This document shows, piece after piece, positions 9,099-21,976 of a stretch of 64,000 nt of DNA. Made by a program: the position numbers and the translations under genes. The number at the start of each line of letters is the position of its first letter. The stretch's first letter is position 1. A model generated the notes under the pieces. It did not search any database. It was given only the letters and a program-made list of their open reading frames with translations, and was not told where the DNA came from. The DNA comes from Dechloromonas denitrificans (GTDB lineage Bacteria > Pseudomonadota > Gammaproteobacteria > Burkholderiales > Rhodocyclaceae): the NCBI RefSeq assembly GCF_001551835.1, contig NZ_LODL01000007.1, positions 172,628 to 236,627 on the forward strand, in the 5' to 3' direction.

Positions 9099-9964
9099 TG
9101 GAAGGCCGCGTCGTCGCCGCGCACGGGCGCCAATACCTGGTCGAAACGACCGACGGCAAGCTGCTGCCGTGCTTTCCGCGCGGCAAGAAGAGCGATGTCG
9201 CCTGCGGCGACCGTGTCGATATCCAGCAAACCTCGGACGACCAGGGCGTCATCGAAGCCATCCAGCCGCGCACCAGCCTGCTCTACCGCTCCAACGAAAT
9301 CAAGCAGAAGCTGATTGCCGCCAATGTCGATCAACTGGTTATCGTCGTCGCCACCGAACCGGCCTTCTCCGACGAACTGGTCACCCGCGCCCTGCTCGCC
9401 GCCGAGAGCGAGGAGATCGAGCCGCTAATCGTCCTCAACAAGTGCGACCTCAGCGAGCGCGTGCCGGCCGCGCGCGAGCGCCTCAAGGTACTCGCCGACC
9501 TCGGCTACCGCATCGTCGAACTGTCGGCCCTCAAGCATGCCGAAGACCTGCGCCCGGAACTGCATGGCGTGACCAGCGTGCTGGTCGGCCAGTCGGGCAT
9601 GGGCAAATCGACGCTGGTCAATGCCCTGGTTCCCGAGGCCAATGCCGCCACCCGCGAAATCTCGCAGGCGCTCGATTCCGGCAAGCACACGACAACGCAC
9701 GCGACGCTCTACCATCTCGATGCCGACAGCCAGTTGATCGACTCGCCGGGGCTGCAGGAATTCGGCCTCGGCCATCTCGACCGCCAGGAAATTGAATACG
9801 CCTTCCGCGAATTCCGTCCCTATCTCGGCCAGTGCCGCTTCCGCGATTGCCGGCACAACCGCGAACCGGACTGCGCATTGACCGCTGCGGTGAACGCCGG
9901 AAAAATCGACGAAAGGCGTTTCGCCGCTTACCACCGCATCGTCGGCACCCAGCGCGGCGCTTGA
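9098..9964 (+). CDS. rsgA: Ribosome small subunit-dependent GTPase RsgA
   Basis: Circularly permuted GTPase that checks 30S subunit maturation, 288 residues. An N-terminal OB fold ([16 protein letters not shown]) is followed by G4 (NKCD) before G1 (GQSGMGKSTLVNAL) and G3 (DSPG), which is the permuted order diagnostic of RsgA. The C-terminal zinc knuckle reads CRFRDCRHNREPDC. It starts inside the stop of the M48 protease gene. The rsgA-orn neighbourhood is shared by many proteobacteria. Confidence 0.96.
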   Translation: MEGRVVAAHGRQYLVETTDGKLLPCFPRGKKSDVACGDRVDIQQTSDDQGVIEAIQPRTSLLYRSNEIKQKLIAANVDQLVIVVATEPAFSDELVTRALLAAESEEIEPLIVLNKCDLSERVPAARERLKVLADLGYRIVELSALKHAEDLRPELHGVTSVLVGQSGMGKSTLVNALVPEANAATREISQALDSGKHTTTHATLYHLDADSQLIDSPGLQEFGLGHLDRQEIEYAFREFRPYLGQCRFRDCRHNREPDCALTAAVNAGKIDERRFAAYHRIVGTQRGA

Positions 9965-10074
9965 CAATTACCGGCGGCGCCGCCTGGCAGAGGGTTTTCC
10001 GCGATAGCAATATTCCCGGCACAAGCCCATAATCCGAAAAAGCAGCGTCCGTCAGAGGCTAGAGGGGAGACACC

Positions 10075-11160
10075 ATGGCACAGGGCCAGCCAACCATCCT
10101 GATCGTTGATGACACCCCCGAGAATCTCAGCGTTCTTGGCGAACTGCTACAACCCGCTTACCGGGTCCGCGCCGCCAACGGTGGCCGGCGCGCCTTGCAG
10201 ATCGCGCACGGCCACCCGACGCCCGATCTCATCCTGCTCGACGTGATGATGCCCGAGATGGACGGCTACGCCGTGCTGGCCGAACTGCAGGCCGACCCGA
10301 TCACGCAGGGTATCCCGGTCATTTTCGTCACCGCCATGGATGCGACGGAAGATGAGGAACACGGCTTGGATTGCGGCGCCGTCGACTACATCACCAAGCC
10401 CTTGCGTCCGGCCATCGTGCTCGCCCGGGTTCGCACCCAGCTTGAACTGAAACGGGCCCGCGACTTCCTGCGCGACCAGAACAGCTTCCTGGAAGGCGAA
10501 GTCGCCCGCCGGATGGGCGAAAACCAGTTGATCCAACGGGTCAGCATTCACGCCCTGGCCCGCCTGGCCGAGACCCGCGACCCGGAAACCGGCAACCATC
10601 TGCGGCGAACGCAGGAATATGTCCGGACGCTGGCCCTCGGTCTCAAGGATCACCCGCGCTTTTCCCATTTTCTCGATATCCGCACCATCAATGTTCTCGC
10701 CCAGTCGGCACCGCTGCACGACATCGGCAAGGTCGGCGTGCCCGACCACATCCTGCTCAAGCCGGGCAAGCTGACCCCGGAAGAGTGGGAGATCATGAAA
10801 ACCCACGCCAAGCTGGGCAGCGATGCCATTGAGCTGGCCGAGCAGGATGCCGAAAAACCGGTGGAATTTCTCGCCATCGCCAAGGAAATCGCCCACTTCC
10901 ACCACGAAAAATGGGATGGCAGCGGCTATCCGGAAGGACGCCGCGGCGATGCCATCCCGATTGCCGCTCGCCTGATGGCCTTGGCCGATGTCTTCGATGC
11001 CCTGATCTGCAAGCGCGTCTACAAGCCGGCGATTCCCTACGAGCAGGCCAAGGCGATGATCCTTGAAGGTAACGGCACACATTTCGATCCGGATGTCGTG
11101 GCCGCCTTCATCAATCAGTTCCCGACCTTCAAGGCCATTGCCGACGCCTATTCCGACTGA
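10075..11160 (+). CDS. RpfG-type response regulator, REC plus HD-GYP c-di-GMP phosphodiesterase
   Basis: Two-domain protein of 361 residues. The receiver (about 6-125) has VDD and phospho-acceptor Asp56 in [11 protein letters not shown]. The HD-GYP domain (about 150-350) has the HD pair His215-Asp216 in [11 protein letters not shown] and [13 protein letters not shown] with GYP at 284-286, so all key residues for c-di-GMP hydrolysis look intact. GAGGGGAGACACC precedes the ATG. It is the only gene in this island with an obvious output domain, so it is the natural end point for phosphoryl groups from the three hybrid kinases downstream. Confidence 0.9.
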   Translation: MAQGQPTILIVDDTPENLSVLGELLQPAYRVRAANGGRRALQIAHGHPTPDLILLDVMMPEMDGYAVLAELQADPITQGIPVIFVTAMDATEDEEHGLDCGAVDYITKPLRPAIVLARVRTQLELKRARDFLRDQNSFLEGEVARRMGENQLIQRVSIHALARLAETRDPETGNHLRRTQEYVRTLALGLKDHPRFSHFLDIRTINVLAQSAPLHDIGKVGVPDHILLKPGKLTPEEWEIMKTHAKLGSDAIELAEQDAEKPVEFLAIAKEIAHFHHEKWDGSGYPEGRRGDAIPIAARLMALADVFDALICKRVYKPAIPYEQAKAMILEGNGTHFDPDVVAAFINQFPTFKAIADAYSD

Positions 11161-11194
11161 GCGGCGACCCCATGCCACGGAGACGGCAGCGCGC

Positions 11195-14100
11195 ATGACC
11201 CAAGATAACGACAACATTACAGAAAGCACGACCCGAGCGATCGCACTGGTCGTCGTGCCCTATGTCACGGTCGCCGCACTGTGGATACTGCTTTCCGATC
11301 ACCTGGCGGCCTATCTATGGCCCGATCCGGCCCAACTGGCCATCGCCAGCATGATCAAGGGCTGGTTTTTCGTCGCCGTCACCGCCGTTCTGCTCACCGT
11401 GCTGCTCCATTCGCTGATCAAGCGCATCAATGAACGCCAGGAACTGGAGCGCCAGGCCCGGCAGGCAGCGCTCCTCGCCGCCCGCCAGGTCAAAGAGGAA
11501 AGCGCCCAGTTGCGCACCCTGATCGATACCATTCCCGACCTCATCTGGCTGAAAGATACCGAGGGCGTCTACCTCAACTGCAACAAACGTTTTACCCAGT
11601 TTTTCGGTGCCACGGCGGAAGAGATTTGCGGCAAAACGGATTTCGACTTCGTCGACCGCGAACTCGCCGAGTTCTTCCGCGCCAACGATCAGGCCGCACT
11701 CACCGCCGGTGCCCCCCGCAGCAACGAAGAATGGGTCACTTTCGCCAGCGACGGCCATCGCGAACTGCTCAACACCATCAAGGCGCCGCTGCGCGACTCG
11801 CATGGCGCACTGATCGGCGTCATCGGCATCGGCCGCGATATTTCGCAACTGCATGAACTGCAGGAACGCTTCGAGGTCGCCTTCAACGCCAGCCCGGCGG
11901 CAATTTCGCTGAGCACGGCGGATCGCGGCATCTACCTCGACGTCAATCCCGGCTATGCCCGGATGCTGGGCTGGGAAAGCAGCGACCTGCTCGGCCGCAG
12001 CTCACTCGACATCGGCCTCTGGCCAGACGAAGAGGCCCGTGAAACCTGGCGCCGGGAACTCGAAACCAGCGGTCATCTGCGCGACTACCAGACCACCTGG
12101 CTGAAGCGCGATGGCCAGCCGCTCTCGGTCAGTGTCTCCGCCGAAATGATCGCGCTCGGCGGTCAGCCCTACGTCCTCGCCTTCATTCTCGACATTTCCG
12201 AACGCAAGCGAGCCGAAGACGAGGTTCGCCAGTTGCAGGAACGCCTGGCCACCGCGTTCCGGGCGGCGCCGGTCGCCGCCTGCATCACCCGGATGAGCGA
12301 CGGCAAGCTGGTCGATGCCAACGAACGCCTGCTCCGCGAATACGGCTGGCCGCGAGCCGACCTGATCGGCAAGACCACACTCGAAGCCGGCCTCTGGGGC
12401 AGCGAAGTCGATCGCATCAGAATGGTTGACATCATCCGCCGCGATGGCCGCATTGCCGACTTCGAAACCGTCGGTGTGACCCACGATGGCCGCCGGCTGA
12501 CGATCAGCATTTCATCGGAAGTCGTCCAGATGGACGGCATCGCGCATCTCGTCACCTTTATCGACGACATCACCGAGCAGCGCCAGGCGAGCATCGAACT
12601 GGAAAAGCATCGCCACCACCTGGAAGAACTGGTCAACGCCCGCACCGCCGAACTGGCTGCCGCCAAGGAAGCAGCCGAAGCGGCCAGCCGCGCCAAGAGT
12701 ACCTTCCTGGCCAACATGAGCCATGAAATCCGGACACCGATGAATGCCATCATCGGCCTCACCCATCTCGCCGAGCGCAACACCGAAGACCGCCTCCAGC
12801 TCGAACGGCTGGGCAAGGTCGCCAACGCCGCGCAGCACCTGCTGGCCATCATCAACCAGATTCTCGACATCTCGAAAATCGAGGCCGGCAAACTGGAATT
12901 GGTGCCCAGCGACTTCGATCTGGCCCGCCTGCTTGAAAATACCAACGCCCTGCTCGTCGACCGCATCCGCTCGCGCGGCCTGCGCTTTCACAGCGCGATC
13001 GACCCGGCCTTGCCGCCGGTGCTGGTCGGCGACCCACTGCGTATTGGCCAGATCCTGCTCAATTTTCTCTCCAATGCGGTCAAGTTCACCGAGCGCGGCA
13101 CGATCGGCATCAACGTCACGCTGCAGGAAGAAACAGCGGCCGGCCTGCTCGTCCGCTTTGCCGTCAGCGATACCGGTATCGGCATCCCGCACGAACAGCA
13201 GGCCCGTATCTTCGAGGTCTTCGAACAGGCCGACACCTCGACCACCCGGCGCTTTGGCGGCACCGGGCTCGGCCTCGCCATCGCCCGCCGGCTGGCCGTC
13301 ATGATGGGTGGCGAAACCGGCTTGAGCAGCGACCCCGGCCAAGGCAGCACATTCTGGTTCACCGCCCGCCTGCGGCCCGGCCAAGCCAACCGGGCCGAAG
13401 ACCCGGTGCCGATGCTGCCCGAAAACAGCGAGCGCTGGCTGGCCGAACGCTTTCACCAGCGCCGCATTCTGGTCGTCGAAGACAACCTGATCAATCAGGA
13501 AGTGGCCATCGAGTTGCTGCAGGCCGTTGGCCTGGAAACCGATGTCGCGGTGAACGGCAAAAAAGCCGTTGAAATGGCCGCTCAAACGAACTACGACCTG
13601 ATCCTGATGGATCTGCAGATGCCGATCATGGACGGCTTCGCCGCCACCCGCGCCATCCGTCAGGCCGAGGCTGGCAGCGGCCGACAGGTTCCGATCCTGG
13701 CGATGACCGCCAACGCCTTCAGCGAAGACCGCCAGCGCTGCCTGGAAGCCGGCATGAACGAGCACATCGGCAAGCCGGTCGACCCGCAACATCTCTACAG
13801 CGCGCTGATCAAATGGCTGCCGGCCGACGGCCAGGCGCCCTCCGGCAAGCGGGCCGGCAACAGCAGCAGCCGACCAAGTCCGGACAACCCTCCAGCCGCC
13901 ATGACCGATCTGCGCCAGGCGCTGGCCCAAATCGATGGTCTCGATCCCGAATTCGGCCTGAACTCGGTGCGCGGCCGTCTGCATAGCTACATCCGGCTGC
14001 TCGGCATTTTTACCCAGACCCATGCCGACGACCCGGCGATCATCGCCCAGTTGCTCGATGCCGGCCTCCAGGCCGAGGCCATCCGCGCTGCCCATACGCT

Positions 14101-14302
14101 GAAAGGCGCGGCCGGGACGCTCGGCATCACCGCCATCCAGCGCGCGGCCGCGCAGCTCGAAGCAAGCCTGCGGGCCGACCTGCCGACCGACGAAATCGAA
14201 GCCCTGCGCACCGCCCTCGACGACGAGCAGCAACGCATCATTCCAGCCATTTCCAGCGCGTTGACCGATGTCGCCGCCCCGCTCCCGGCCAGGTCACAAT
14301 GA
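11195..14302 (+). CDS. Hybrid histidine kinase 1: 2TM-PAS3-HisKA-HATPase-REC-Hpt
   Basis: 1035-residue membrane phosphorelay kinase. Two close helices (about 14-34 and 47-72) leave almost no periplasmic domain. Three PAS domains follow (about 105-215, 222-336, 347-461), then HisKA with His510 in [16 protein letters not shown], an ATPase domain to about 725, a receiver with Asp806 in [13 protein letters not shown], and a C-terminal Hpt with His967 in [13 protein letters not shown]. The ATG at 11195 is 34 bases after the HD-GYP gene; a longer in-frame reading would overlap that gene and is rejected. The stop overlaps the next start as ATGA. The signal is unknown. Confidence 0.9.
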   Translation: MTQDNDNITESTTRAIALVVVPYVTVAALWILLSDHLAAYLWPDPAQLAIASMIKGWFFVAVTAVLLTVLLHSLIKRINERQELERQARQAALLAARQVKEESAQLRTLIDTIPDLIWLKDTEGVYLNCNKRFTQFFGATAEEICGKTDFDFVDRELAEFFRANDQAALTAGAPRSNEEWVTFASDGHRELLNTIKAPLRDSHGALIGVIGIGRDISQLHELQERFEVAFNASPAAISLSTADRGIYLDVNPGYARMLGWESSDLLGRSSLDIGLWPDEEARETWRRELETSGHLRDYQTTWLKRDGQPLSVSVSAEMIALGGQPYVLAFILDISERKRAEDEVRQLQERLATAFRAAPVAACITRMSDGKLVDANERLLREYGWPRADLIGKTTLEAGLWGSEVDRIRMVDIIRRDGRIADFETVGVTHDGRRLTISISSEVVQMDGIAHLVTFIDDITEQRQASIELEKHRHHLEELVNARTAELAAAKEAAEAASRAKSTFLANMSHEIRTPMNAIIGLTHLAERNTEDRLQLERLGKVANAAQHLLAIINQILDISKIEAGKLELVPSDFDLARLLENTNALLVDRIRSRGLRFHSAIDPALPPVLVGDPLRIGQILLNFLSNAVKFTERGTIGINVTLQEETAAGLLVRFAVSDTGIGIPHEQQARIFEVFEQADTSTTRRFGGTGLGLAIARRLAVMMGGETGLSSDPGQGSTFWFTARLRPGQANRAEDPVPMLPENSERWLAERFHQRRILVVEDNLINQEVAIELLQAVGLETDVAVNGKKAVEMAAQTNYDLILMDLQMPIMDGFAATRAIRQAEAGSGRQVPILAMTANAFSEDRQRCLEAGMNEHIGKPVDPQHLYSALIKWLPADGQAPSGKRAGNSSSRPSPDNPPAAMTDLRQALAQIDGLDPEFGLNSVRGRLHSYIRLLGIFTQTHADDPAIIAQLLDAGLQAEAIRAAHTLKGAAGTLGITAIQRAAAQLEASLRADLPTDEIEALRTALDDEQQRIIPAISSALTDVAAPLPARSQ

Positions 14303-17300
14303 AAAAAAACGCTTTCACGACTCTCGCCGACGTCATGTCCCGCCGCGTGCACGGCGTGCCCCCCGGCCAGACCCTGCACGAAGCAGCCCGGCGGATGGCC
14401 GAAGTGCGTGTCTCCAGCCTGCTCGTCGAGATCGAAGACAAGCCGGTCGGCATCGTCACCGAAACCGATATCGTGCGCAGCCTCAACGAACTGCGTCCGC
14501 TCACGACGCCGGTCGAACAGATCATGTCGCGCCCGCTGATCACCGCCGAAGCGAGCATGAACCTGTATGCCGCACGGCACCTGGCGATGCAGCAACACAT
14601 CCACCACCTGGTCATCGTCGACGACAACGGCCGGACGCTGGGCCTGGTCAGCGACACCGACTTTCGCCTCCATATCGGCATCGACATCTTCCAGCACCTG
14701 CGGACGTTGAGCAGCCTGATGGAACACGATGTGCCGCGCCTGGCGCCGGAAACGCCGCTCAGTGCCGCTATTGCCCGCATGGTCGACAGCGGCGCCGACT
14801 ACGTCATTGTCAGCGACAACGGGCACGCCCTCGGCATCCTGACCGAACGCGACATTCCCAGGCTACTGCGCGACAAGCAGAAGTTTGACGGCATCTCGAT
14901 CGGCCAGGTGATGAGCCAGCCGGTGATCGGCATCGCCATCGAGGAGCCGGTGGCCGAAGCGCTGGAAAAGATGAGCGCCCACCATCTGCGCCACATGGTG
15001 GTTTTCGATAGTGACGGCAATGTCGCCGGCGTCGTCAGCCAGCGCCGGCTGTTCGATCATCTCGCCGCCCGCCATCTCGACGAAGCGCTGGAGAAGATCA
15101 ACCAGGAACGCGACCGCCTGCGCCTCGAAGCCCATATGCAGATGGCACTTGATGCAGCCGGGGCCGGCAATTGGGAATACGACCACGAATCCGACCGCTA
15201 CATTTTCAGCGAAGGCACCCTGCGCCTGATCGGCAGCAGCAAAGCCAGCGCTCCGCGCACGCTGGCCGACTGGACCGCCCGTATCCACCCGGACGACCGG
15301 CCCGCCCTGAATGCTGCGGTCGACACCGTAAATTACGGCAAAACCACCCATTTCGTCGCCGAATACCGCATGGCGCGCGATGACGGCAGTTGGGTCTGGC
15401 TCGAAGACCGGGGCTGCGTCATCGAACGCGGGGCGGACGGCCAGCCGCAACTGACCGCCGGCATCCTGACCGATATCGGCGAACGACGCCGGGCCAGCGA
15501 ACGGCAGGATCGGCATAACCGGGCCATGCGCCTGCTGAGCGGTGCCGCCCAGGCCCTGATCCGGCACGACGATGAAACGGCGATGCTGGAAGAAATTTGC
15601 AGTCTGGCCGTCGACATCGGCGGCTACGATCGGGCCTGGATCGCCCAGGCCATGCACGATAGCGAAAAGCGGGTCATCCCGCTCGCCGAATCGGGCTTTC
15701 CACCCGGCACGGTGAGCCAACTGGAGATCAGCTGGGCCGATGTACCAAGCGGCCAGGGGCCGACCGGCCGCGCCATCCGCACCGGGGTGCCGGCAATCAC
15801 CCACGACACGCTGAGCGATCCGAGCTACGAACGCTGGCGCGGCTTTGCCCAGCGCGCCGGCGTACGCTCGTCCGCCTCGCTGCCGCTGCGCATCGACGGC
15901 CAGGTGATCGGCGCCTTCAATCTCTACTCGAGCGAGGTTGACGCCTTTTCCGACGACGAAATTCCCCTGCTCTGCGATCTGGCCAGCGAACTCGGCGTCG
16001 GCCTCTCGATGCACCGCTCGCGGGCCGCTCTCCTCCGCCGCGAAGCCAATCTGCGGCAGGCCGAACGGATGGCCCGCCTCGGCCATTTCCAGTTTGACCC
16101 GCGGCTCGACCACTGGAGCAGTTCGGCGATGCTCGACGAAATATTCGGCATCGATACCGGTTTCGTCCGCTCGAGAAGCAGTTGGCTGGAGATCGTGCAC
16201 CCCGACGATCGTCCGATGCTGACCGCCTACAACCGCGCCCTGGTCCGCGCCGGCAACCCGCATTTCGACATCGAGTACCGCATCGTCCGCCGCAACGACG
16301 GCGCCGTCCGCTACGTGCACGGCATCGGCGAGATCAGGCTCGGCGACGACGGACGGGTGGACCAGATGTTCGGCACCATCCAGGACATCACCCAGCGCCG
16401 CCAGGCGGAAGACCAGTTGCGCCAGCACTCGCTGGCCATTGAGCAGAGCCCGCACAGCATCGTCATCACCAACACGCGGGCTGAAATCGAATATGTCAAT
16501 GACGCCTTCCTGCGCGTCACCGGCTACGAGCGCGACGAAGTGATCGGCGCCAACCCGAAAGTCCTGCATTCCGGCCGGACACCGGCCGCCACCTTCGTCG
16601 ATTTGTGGTCCGTCCTTGAACGGGGCGAAACCTGGCGTGGCGAATTCGTCAACCAGCGCAAGAATGGCGAGGTGTACGAGGAATTCGCCATCATTTCGCC
16701 GGTGCGCCAACCGGACGGCCAAATCAGTCATTACCTGGCGATCAAGGAAGACATCACCGAGAAAAAGCGGCTGGCCGCCGAACTCGATCGCTATCACCTG
16801 CATCTCGAAGCACTGGTCGGCGAACGGACCACCGAGCTGATCGCCGCCAAGAACGCCGCCGAATCGGCCAGCCGGGCCAAGAGCGCCTTCCTGGCCAATA
16901 TCAGCCACGAAATCCGCACCCCGATGAACGCCATCATGGGTCTCACCCACCTCGCCCAGCGCGACAGCACCGACCCGGAACAGCGCGCCCGCCTCAACAA
17001 AGTGGCCGATGCGGCGCAACACCTGCTGTCGATCATCAACGACGTGCTCGATTTCTCGAAAATCGAGGCTGGCAAGCTGACGTTGGAAAAAGCCGGCTTC
17101 TCGCTGCCCGAGGTCTTCATGGGTACCCGGGCGCTGATCGCCGAACGGGCCGAAGCCAAACACCTGCCGGTATTTTGCGAGATCGATCCGGATCTGCCCG
17201 AAATGCTGCTCGGCGACCCGCTGCGCCTGCAACAGATTCTGCTCAATTTCCTGTCCAACGCCGTCAAATTCACCGAGCAGGGCCAGATCACGCTGGCCGC

Positions 17301-18666
17301 CCGCCTCATTCACGAGAACGAGGATGGCCTGCTGGTCCGCTGCGAAGTGCGCGATACCGGCATCGGCATTTCCGCCGACACCCAGTCCCGGCTGTTCATT
17401 CCCTTTGAACAGGCCGACAGCTCGACCACCCGCCGCTTCGGCGGCACCGGCCTCGGCCTCGCCATCAGCAGCCGGCTGGCCGAAGCGATGGATGGCGCCG
17501 TCGGCGTCAACAGCACGCCGGGCAAGGGCAGTACCTTCTGGTTCACGGCCCGCCTGCAGCCGTTGCCGGCTACGCCGGATCAGGGCATCGGCCAAAGCGA
17601 CCGCCTACTCAGCGAAAACGCGATCAGCAGCCGCCATGCCGGCGCCCGCATCCTGCTCGTCGAAGACAACGCGATCAACGAGGAAGTCGCCAGCGACCTG
17701 CTGCGCAGCGTCGGCCTGCGCGTCGATATCGCCCGTGACGGCGCCGAAGCGCTGGCCAAGGCCCGCCAGCAAAGCTACCAGTTGATCCTGATGGACATGC
17801 AGATGCCGGTCATGGACGGCCTCGAAGCGACCCGGCGGATTCGCGCCCTACCCGGCTGGGCGAGCGTGCCGATCCTGGCGATGACCGCCAACGCTTTCGA
17901 CGAGGACCGCGCCACCTGTCTGGCAGCCGGCATGAACGACCACGTCGCCAAGCCGGTCGACCCCGAGGTGCTGTTCACCACGCTGGCCCGCTGGCTGGCG
18001 CCGGGCTCGATTGCGCCGGGCGCGGCAAGCAAGCCCGGGGCGCCCCCACCGGCCGACGACCAGGCCCTGCGCGGCGCGCTGGCCAACATTCCCGGGCTGG
18101 ATGCCCGCTTTGGCCTGCAAGCCGTGCGCGACCGTCTGCCCAGCTACTGTCGTCTGCTCGGCAAGTTTTCCAGCAGCCACGGCGAGGACTTCGCCAACAT
18201 CCATCAGCAACTGCGCGCCAGCCAGCACAGCGAAGCACGCCGTCTCGCCCACTCGCTGAAGGGGGCCGCCGGTACCCTGGGCGCCACCGCCGTCCAGCAG
18301 GCGGCGGCCAGCCTCGAAACCGCGATCCGCAACCAACAGCCGGCCGTTGTCATCGACACGCTGATCGCCGATTGTGCGGCCCGTTACACCGAACTCTGCG
18401 CCGCCCTGCATTGCGTGCTGCCGGCCGAAAACGCCGGCCCCGCTGACAGTTCGGCCGCCTTGCCCGATGAAGCGACCCGCCTCGCCGTACTGAGCGACCT
18501 GGGCAGCCAGCTCAAGGAAGGCGAACTGGGCTGCCAAGCCATCGTCGCGCAGAACAAGGCCCTGCTCAAGCATGAGCTGGGCAACCGCTTCCCGGCCTTC
18601 ATGGCGGCCGTCAACGCCTTCGATTTCGAAGCCGCGCTCGGCCTGCTGGCCGCCGATCATGGCTGA
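14299..18666 (+). CDS. Hybrid histidine kinase 2: CBS4-PAS-GAF-PAS2-HisKA-HATPase-REC-Hpt
   Basis: 1455-residue kinase with no clear membrane helix, so probably cytoplasmic. The first 260 residues are two CBS pairs ([50 protein letters not shown]), modules that often bind adenosine nucleotides. Then a PAS domain, a GAF domain (about 400-560), two further PAS domains, HisKA ([17 protein letters not shown]), ATPase, receiver ([13 protein letters not shown]) and Hpt ([13 protein letters not shown]). A roughly 60-residue helical tail after the Hpt resembles the tail of kinase 3. It overlaps kinase 1 by four bases and kinase 3 by eight. Confidence 0.9.
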   Translation: MKKNAFTTLADVMSRRVHGVPPGQTLHEAARRMAEVRVSSLLVEIEDKPVGIVTETDIVRSLNELRPLTTPVEQIMSRPLITAEASMNLYAARHLAMQQHIHHLVIVDDNGRTLGLVSDTDFRLHIGIDIFQHLRTLSSLMEHDVPRLAPETPLSAAIARMVDSGADYVIVSDNGHALGILTERDIPRLLRDKQKFDGISIGQVMSQPVIGIAIEEPVAEALEKMSAHHLRHMVVFDSDGNVAGVVSQRRLFDHLAARHLDEALEKINQERDRLRLEAHMQMALDAAGAGNWEYDHESDRYIFSEGTLRLIGSSKASAPRTLADWTARIHPDDRPALNAAVDTVNYGKTTHFVAEYRMARDDGSWVWLEDRGCVIERGADGQPQLTAGILTDIGERRRASERQDRHNRAMRLLSGAAQALIRHDDETAMLEEICSLAVDIGGYDRAWIAQAMHDSEKRVIPLAESGFPPGTVSQLEISWADVPSGQGPTGRAIRTGVPAITHDTLSDPSYERWRGFAQRAGVRSSASLPLRIDGQVIGAFNLYSSEVDAFSDDEIPLLCDLASELGVGLSMHRSRAALLRREANLRQAERMARLGHFQFDPRLDHWSSSAMLDEIFGIDTGFVRSRSSWLEIVHPDDRPMLTAYNRALVRAGNPHFDIEYRIVRRNDGAVRYVHGIGEIRLGDDGRVDQMFGTIQDITQRRQAEDQLRQHSLAIEQSPHSIVITNTRAEIEYVNDAFLRVTGYERDEVIGANPKVLHSGRTPAATFVDLWSVLERGETWRGEFVNQRKNGEVYEEFAIISPVRQPDGQISHYLAIKEDITEKKRLAAELDRYHLHLEALVGERTTELIAAKNAAESASRAKSAFLANISHEIRTPMNAIMGLTHLAQRDSTDPEQRARLNKVADAAQHLLSIINDVLDFSKIEAGKLTLEKAGFSLPEVFMGTRALIAERAEAKHLPVFCEIDPDLPEMLLGDPLRLQQILLNFLSNAVKFTEQGQITLAARLIHENEDGLLVRCEVRDTGIGISADTQSRLFIPFEQADSSTTRRFGGTGLGLAISSRLAEAMDGAVGVNSTPGKGSTFWFTARLQPLPATPDQGIGQSDRLLSENAISSRHAGARILLVEDNAINEEVASDLLRSVGLRVDIARDGAEALAKARQQSYQLILMDMQMPVMDGLEATRRIRALPGWASVPILAMTANAFDEDRATCLAAGMNDHVAKPVDPEVLFTTLARWLAPGSIAPGAASKPGAPPPADDQALRGALANIPGLDARFGLQAVRDRLPSYCRLLGKFSSSHGEDFANIHQQLRASQHSEARRLAHSLKGAAGTLGATAVQQAAASLETAIRNQQPAVVIDTLIADCAARYTELCAALHCVLPAENAGPADSSAALPDEATRLAVLSDLGSQLKEGELGCQAIVAQNKALLKHELGNRFPAFMAAVNAFDFEAALGLLAADHG

Positions 18667-21600
18667 TCAAGCCGCGGAGCACCGGACGCCGCGCTGGTAC
18701 TTTCCGGCCCTGGGCCTGGTCCTGCTGCTGCTTGCCGCCGGCGGCACCGCTTTCTATCTGACCGAGCGGCAGCACCAGATCACCCTGGCCGGCGATCAAT
18801 TGCGGGCTGTCAGCGAACTGAAATCGCAGCAGATCATCGAATGGCGACGCGAACGGATTGCCGACGGCCAGATCCTGGTCGACAACACCTTGCTCGCCGA
18901 ACAGGTCGAACAATGGTTTGCCGAGGGCAGCCCGCGTCTGGAAAAACGCCTGCGCAGCCAGCTCGCTTCCCTGAAACAGAACTATCAGTATTTCGACGTG
19001 CTGCTCCTCGACAACGACGGCAATGTCCGGATCAGCTCGAGCGACCGCCGCGGCCGCTTGCAAGACGGCCTCTTCCTGGCCCTCGAGATGGCCGCCAGCC
19101 AGCGCCGGGCCGCCTTGAACGATTTTCACCCGGACCCGGAAAACGGCCTGATTCACGCCGATGTCGTGGCCCCGCTGAGCATTGTCGACGGCCAGCAGAC
19201 GCGCCGGATCGGGGCGATCATCCTGCAACTCGATCCGCGCACCTTTATCTACCCGGTGCTGCAATCCTGGCCGCTGCCCAGCCAGACCGCGGAAACCCTG
19301 CTCGTCCGCCGTGACGAGGACCAGGTCATTTTTCTCAACCAACTGCGCAACCGGGCCAATGCCCCGCTACAACTGCGCGTGCCGAATACCCAGCGCGACG
19401 TGCCATCGATCCAGGCCGTCTTCGGCGGCAAGACCGGGATCGTCGAAGGCCATGATTATGCCGGCGTGCCGGTCATCGCCTCGGTCCAGGCCATCGCCGA
19501 CTCGCCGTGGTACATCATCGCCAAGGTGGCCCGGGCGGAGGCGCTTTCCGGTTGGGCGAGCGCCTCGCGCCTGATTCTCGCCCTGATCGGCGGCCTGCTG
19601 CTCGCTGCCGCCGGCGTCTTCGGCTTCATCCACCAGCGCCTCGGGGCGCAGCGCTATCGCCAGTTGCTGGCAGTGGAAACCGCCACCCGGGCCGAGCAGG
19701 AGCGTTTCCGCATCGCCTTCAACGCCAGCCCGCTGGCCGCCTCGATCGTCCGCGCCGACGACGGCCGCTTTGTCGACGTCAACGATAACTACCTGGACTT
19801 CTTCGGCTGGCAACGGGCCGAAATGCTCGGCAAGACCGCGCTCGAAATCGGCATCTGGCCCAATCCGGAAGCCCGTCACCAGTGGGTCGAGAAACTGATG
19901 CAGCACGGCACCCTGCTCAACCAGCCAGGCCTCTGGCGGGATCGCTACGGCAAGCTGCGCAATGTCGAAATGTCGGCCGCCCTGATCGATATCGACGGCG
20001 CGCCGCACATCCTCGGCTTCACCTCCGATGTCACCGAACGACGCCAGGCCGAAACCGAGCTGGTCGAGTACCGGCGCCGGCTGGAGGCGATGGTCGAAGC
20101 CCGCACCCACGAACTGGCCGCCGCCAAGGAACAGGCCGAGCGAGCCAGCCGCGCCAAGAGCGCCTTCCTGGCCAACATGAGCCACGAAATCCGGACCCCG
20201 CTCAATGCCGTGATCGGACTGACCCACCTGCTCCGCCGTGATGCCGGCGATGCCGCCCAGAAGGAGCGCCTCGGCCGCGTTTCCGACTCCGCCCAGCATC
20301 TGCTGGCAGTGATCAACGACATTCTCGACATCTCCAAAATCGAGGCCGAAAAGCTGCAGCTTGAAGAATGCGACTTCCAGCCGGCCAAGCTGATCGCCGA
20401 CACCCTGACCATGATCGACTACCGGGCCCGCGACAAGGGGCTAGGACTCAATGCCGTGATCGATCCCGCCCTGCCGGCCACCGTCCATGGCGACCCCAAA
20501 CGCCTGCAGCAGATATTGCTCAACTTCCTCTCCAATGCCATCAAGTTCACCGAGCACGGGCAGATCCACCTGCGGGTCGGTCTGGCTGAACAACAGGGTG
20601 AGCAGGTGCTGCTGCGCTGCGAAGTCGAGGACAGCGGCATCGGCATCGAACCGGCGATTCAGGCCCGTCTGTTCCGTCCCTTCGAACAGGCCGACGACTC
20701 GACCACCCGCCGCTTCGGCGGCACCGGCCTCGGTCTCGCCATCAGCCGCCAACTGGCGCGGATGATGGGCGGCGATACCGGCATGCAGAGCACGCCCGGG
20801 CAAGGCAGCACCTTCTGGATGACCGCCCGCTTGCGCCTGGTCGCCCCGCAGCCGACGCTGACGGCGAGTCCGGCGGTCGACCTCGATTTCGAGGCAAAAA
20901 TCAGCCGCCTGCACAGCGGCCAGCGCGTCCTGCTCGCCGAGGACGACCCGGTCAACCAGGAAGTGGCCAGCGAACTGCTGCGCCATGCCGGCCTGACCGT
21001 CGAACTCGCCGGCAATGGCGAGCAGGCGGTCGAGATGGCCCGCAACACCGCCTACGACCTGATCCTGATGGACATGCAGATGCCGGTGATGGACGGCCTG
21101 GAAGCCAGCCGGCGCATTCTGGCGCTACCCGGCCGGTCGACCGTGCCGATTCTGGCGATGACCGCCAATGCCTTCGACGAAGACCGCGCCGCCTGCCTGG
21201 CGGCGGGCATGGTCGGCCACATTGCCAAGCCGGTCAGCCCGGACGTTCTTTACCAAACCCTGATCAACTGGCTACCGGCCAGCGCCAGGTTGGCCCAGCC
21301 GGTGGCCTTGCCCAGCGCCCCGCAGCCGGCTGCCGCCGCGCTCGCCATTCTCGAACGCCTGCGCCAGCAGCCTGGTTTCGACACCGCCAGCGGCCTCGCC
21401 TCGCTCAACGGCAAAACCAGCCGCTATCTCGAACTGCTGCAAAAATACCTCGACCACCACGGCAAGGCGCCGGCCGATATCCGCCGCTGCCTGGACGACG
21501 GCGAGCTCGGCACGGCGCGCCGCCTCGCCCACACGCAAAAAGGCACGGCCGGCATGCTGGGCCTGAGTGGCGTGCAGCATGCGGCGGCCGCGCTCGACCG

Positions 21601-21946
21601 CGCCCTGCGCGAGGAACAGGCCGCCGAGCAGATCAGCGCCCTGGCTGGCGAACTGGAAAAGGTGCATCAGCAAACCTGCGCCACGCTGCAGCATGAACTG
21701 GCGGCGCTGGTCGTCACGGTGGCGCCGGTCGATCCGGAAAAGGCACGCCAACAACTGCTGCAGTTGCGCCGACTGCTCGCCGAAGACGATCTGCAATCGC
21801 AGGAAATGAGCCGGCAATTGGCCGAGGTATTGAAGCAGACGCTGGGCGACGCCTATCCGGCCTTCGGTCGCGCCCTGAACAATTACGATTTTCCGCTGGC
21901 GCTGCAACAGCTCGACCCGGCGCTGGCCAGCCTCAAGCCGGCTTGA
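18659..21946 (+). CDS. Hybrid histidine kinase 3: dCache-like sensor, PAS, HisKA, HATPase, REC, Hpt
   Basis: 1095-residue membrane kinase. Helices at about 14-34 and 303-325 enclose a 270-residue periplasmic region of the kind usually classed as double Cache, a small-molecule sensor. One PAS domain (about 345-465), HisKA ([17 protein letters not shown]), ATPase, receiver ([13 protein letters not shown]) and Hpt ([13 protein letters not shown]) follow, with a C-terminal helical tail. The receiver starts [11 protein letters not shown], with an intact acidic pair. The start at 18659 lies inside the end of kinase 2. The gene ends 30 bases before a convergent regulator. Confidence 0.9.
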   Translation: MADQAAEHRTPRWYFPALGLVLLLLAAGGTAFYLTERQHQITLAGDQLRAVSELKSQQIIEWRRERIADGQILVDNTLLAEQVEQWFAEGSPRLEKRLRSQLASLKQNYQYFDVLLLDNDGNVRISSSDRRGRLQDGLFLALEMAASQRRAALNDFHPDPENGLIHADVVAPLSIVDGQQTRRIGAIILQLDPRTFIYPVLQSWPLPSQTAETLLVRRDEDQVIFLNQLRNRANAPLQLRVPNTQRDVPSIQAVFGGKTGIVEGHDYAGVPVIASVQAIADSPWYIIAKVARAEALSGWASASRLILALIGGLLLAAAGVFGFIHQRLGAQRYRQLLAVETATRAEQERFRIAFNASPLAASIVRADDGRFVDVNDNYLDFFGWQRAEMLGKTALEIGIWPNPEARHQWVEKLMQHGTLLNQPGLWRDRYGKLRNVEMSAALIDIDGAPHILGFTSDVTERRQAETELVEYRRRLEAMVEARTHELAAAKEQAERASRAKSAFLANMSHEIRTPLNAVIGLTHLLRRDAGDAAQKERLGRVSDSAQHLLAVINDILDISKIEAEKLQLEECDFQPAKLIADTLTMIDYRARDKGLGLNAVIDPALPATVHGDPKRLQQILLNFLSNAIKFTEHGQIHLRVGLAEQQGEQVLLRCEVEDSGIGIEPAIQARLFRPFEQADDSTTRRFGGTGLGLAISRQLARMMGGDTGMQSTPGQGSTFWMTARLRLVAPQPTLTASPAVDLDFEAKISRLHSGQRVLLAEDDPVNQEVASELLRHAGLTVELAGNGEQAVEMARNTAYDLILMDMQMPVMDGLEASRRILALPGRSTVPILAMTANAFDEDRAACLAAGMVGHIAKPVSPDVLYQTLINWLPASARLAQPVALPSAPQPAAAALAILERLRQQPGFDTASGLASLNGKTSRYLELLQKYLDHHGKAPADIRRCLDDGELGTARRLAHTQKGTAGMLGLSGVQHAAAALDRALREEQAAEQISALAGELEKVHQQTCATLQHELAALVVTVAPVDPEKARQQLLQLRRLLAEDDLQSQEMSRQLAEVLKQTLGDAYPAFGRALNNYDFPLALQQLDPALASLKPA

Positions 21947-21976
21947 ACGGTTACCCGCCGCCGGGTGCCGCCTGAC

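Noticed and set aside
12512-14233. Long minus-strand frame opposite hybrid kinase 1
   Set aside because: Same shadow effect; opposite strand has the HisKA, ATPase, REC and Hpt motifs.
14863-17595. Very long open frame (about 910 codons) on the minus strand within hybrid kinase 2
   Set aside because: It is a shadow of the plus-strand kinase in GC-rich DNA; its protein has no recognisable domain and the plus strand has clear CBS, PAS, GAF, kinase and REC domains.
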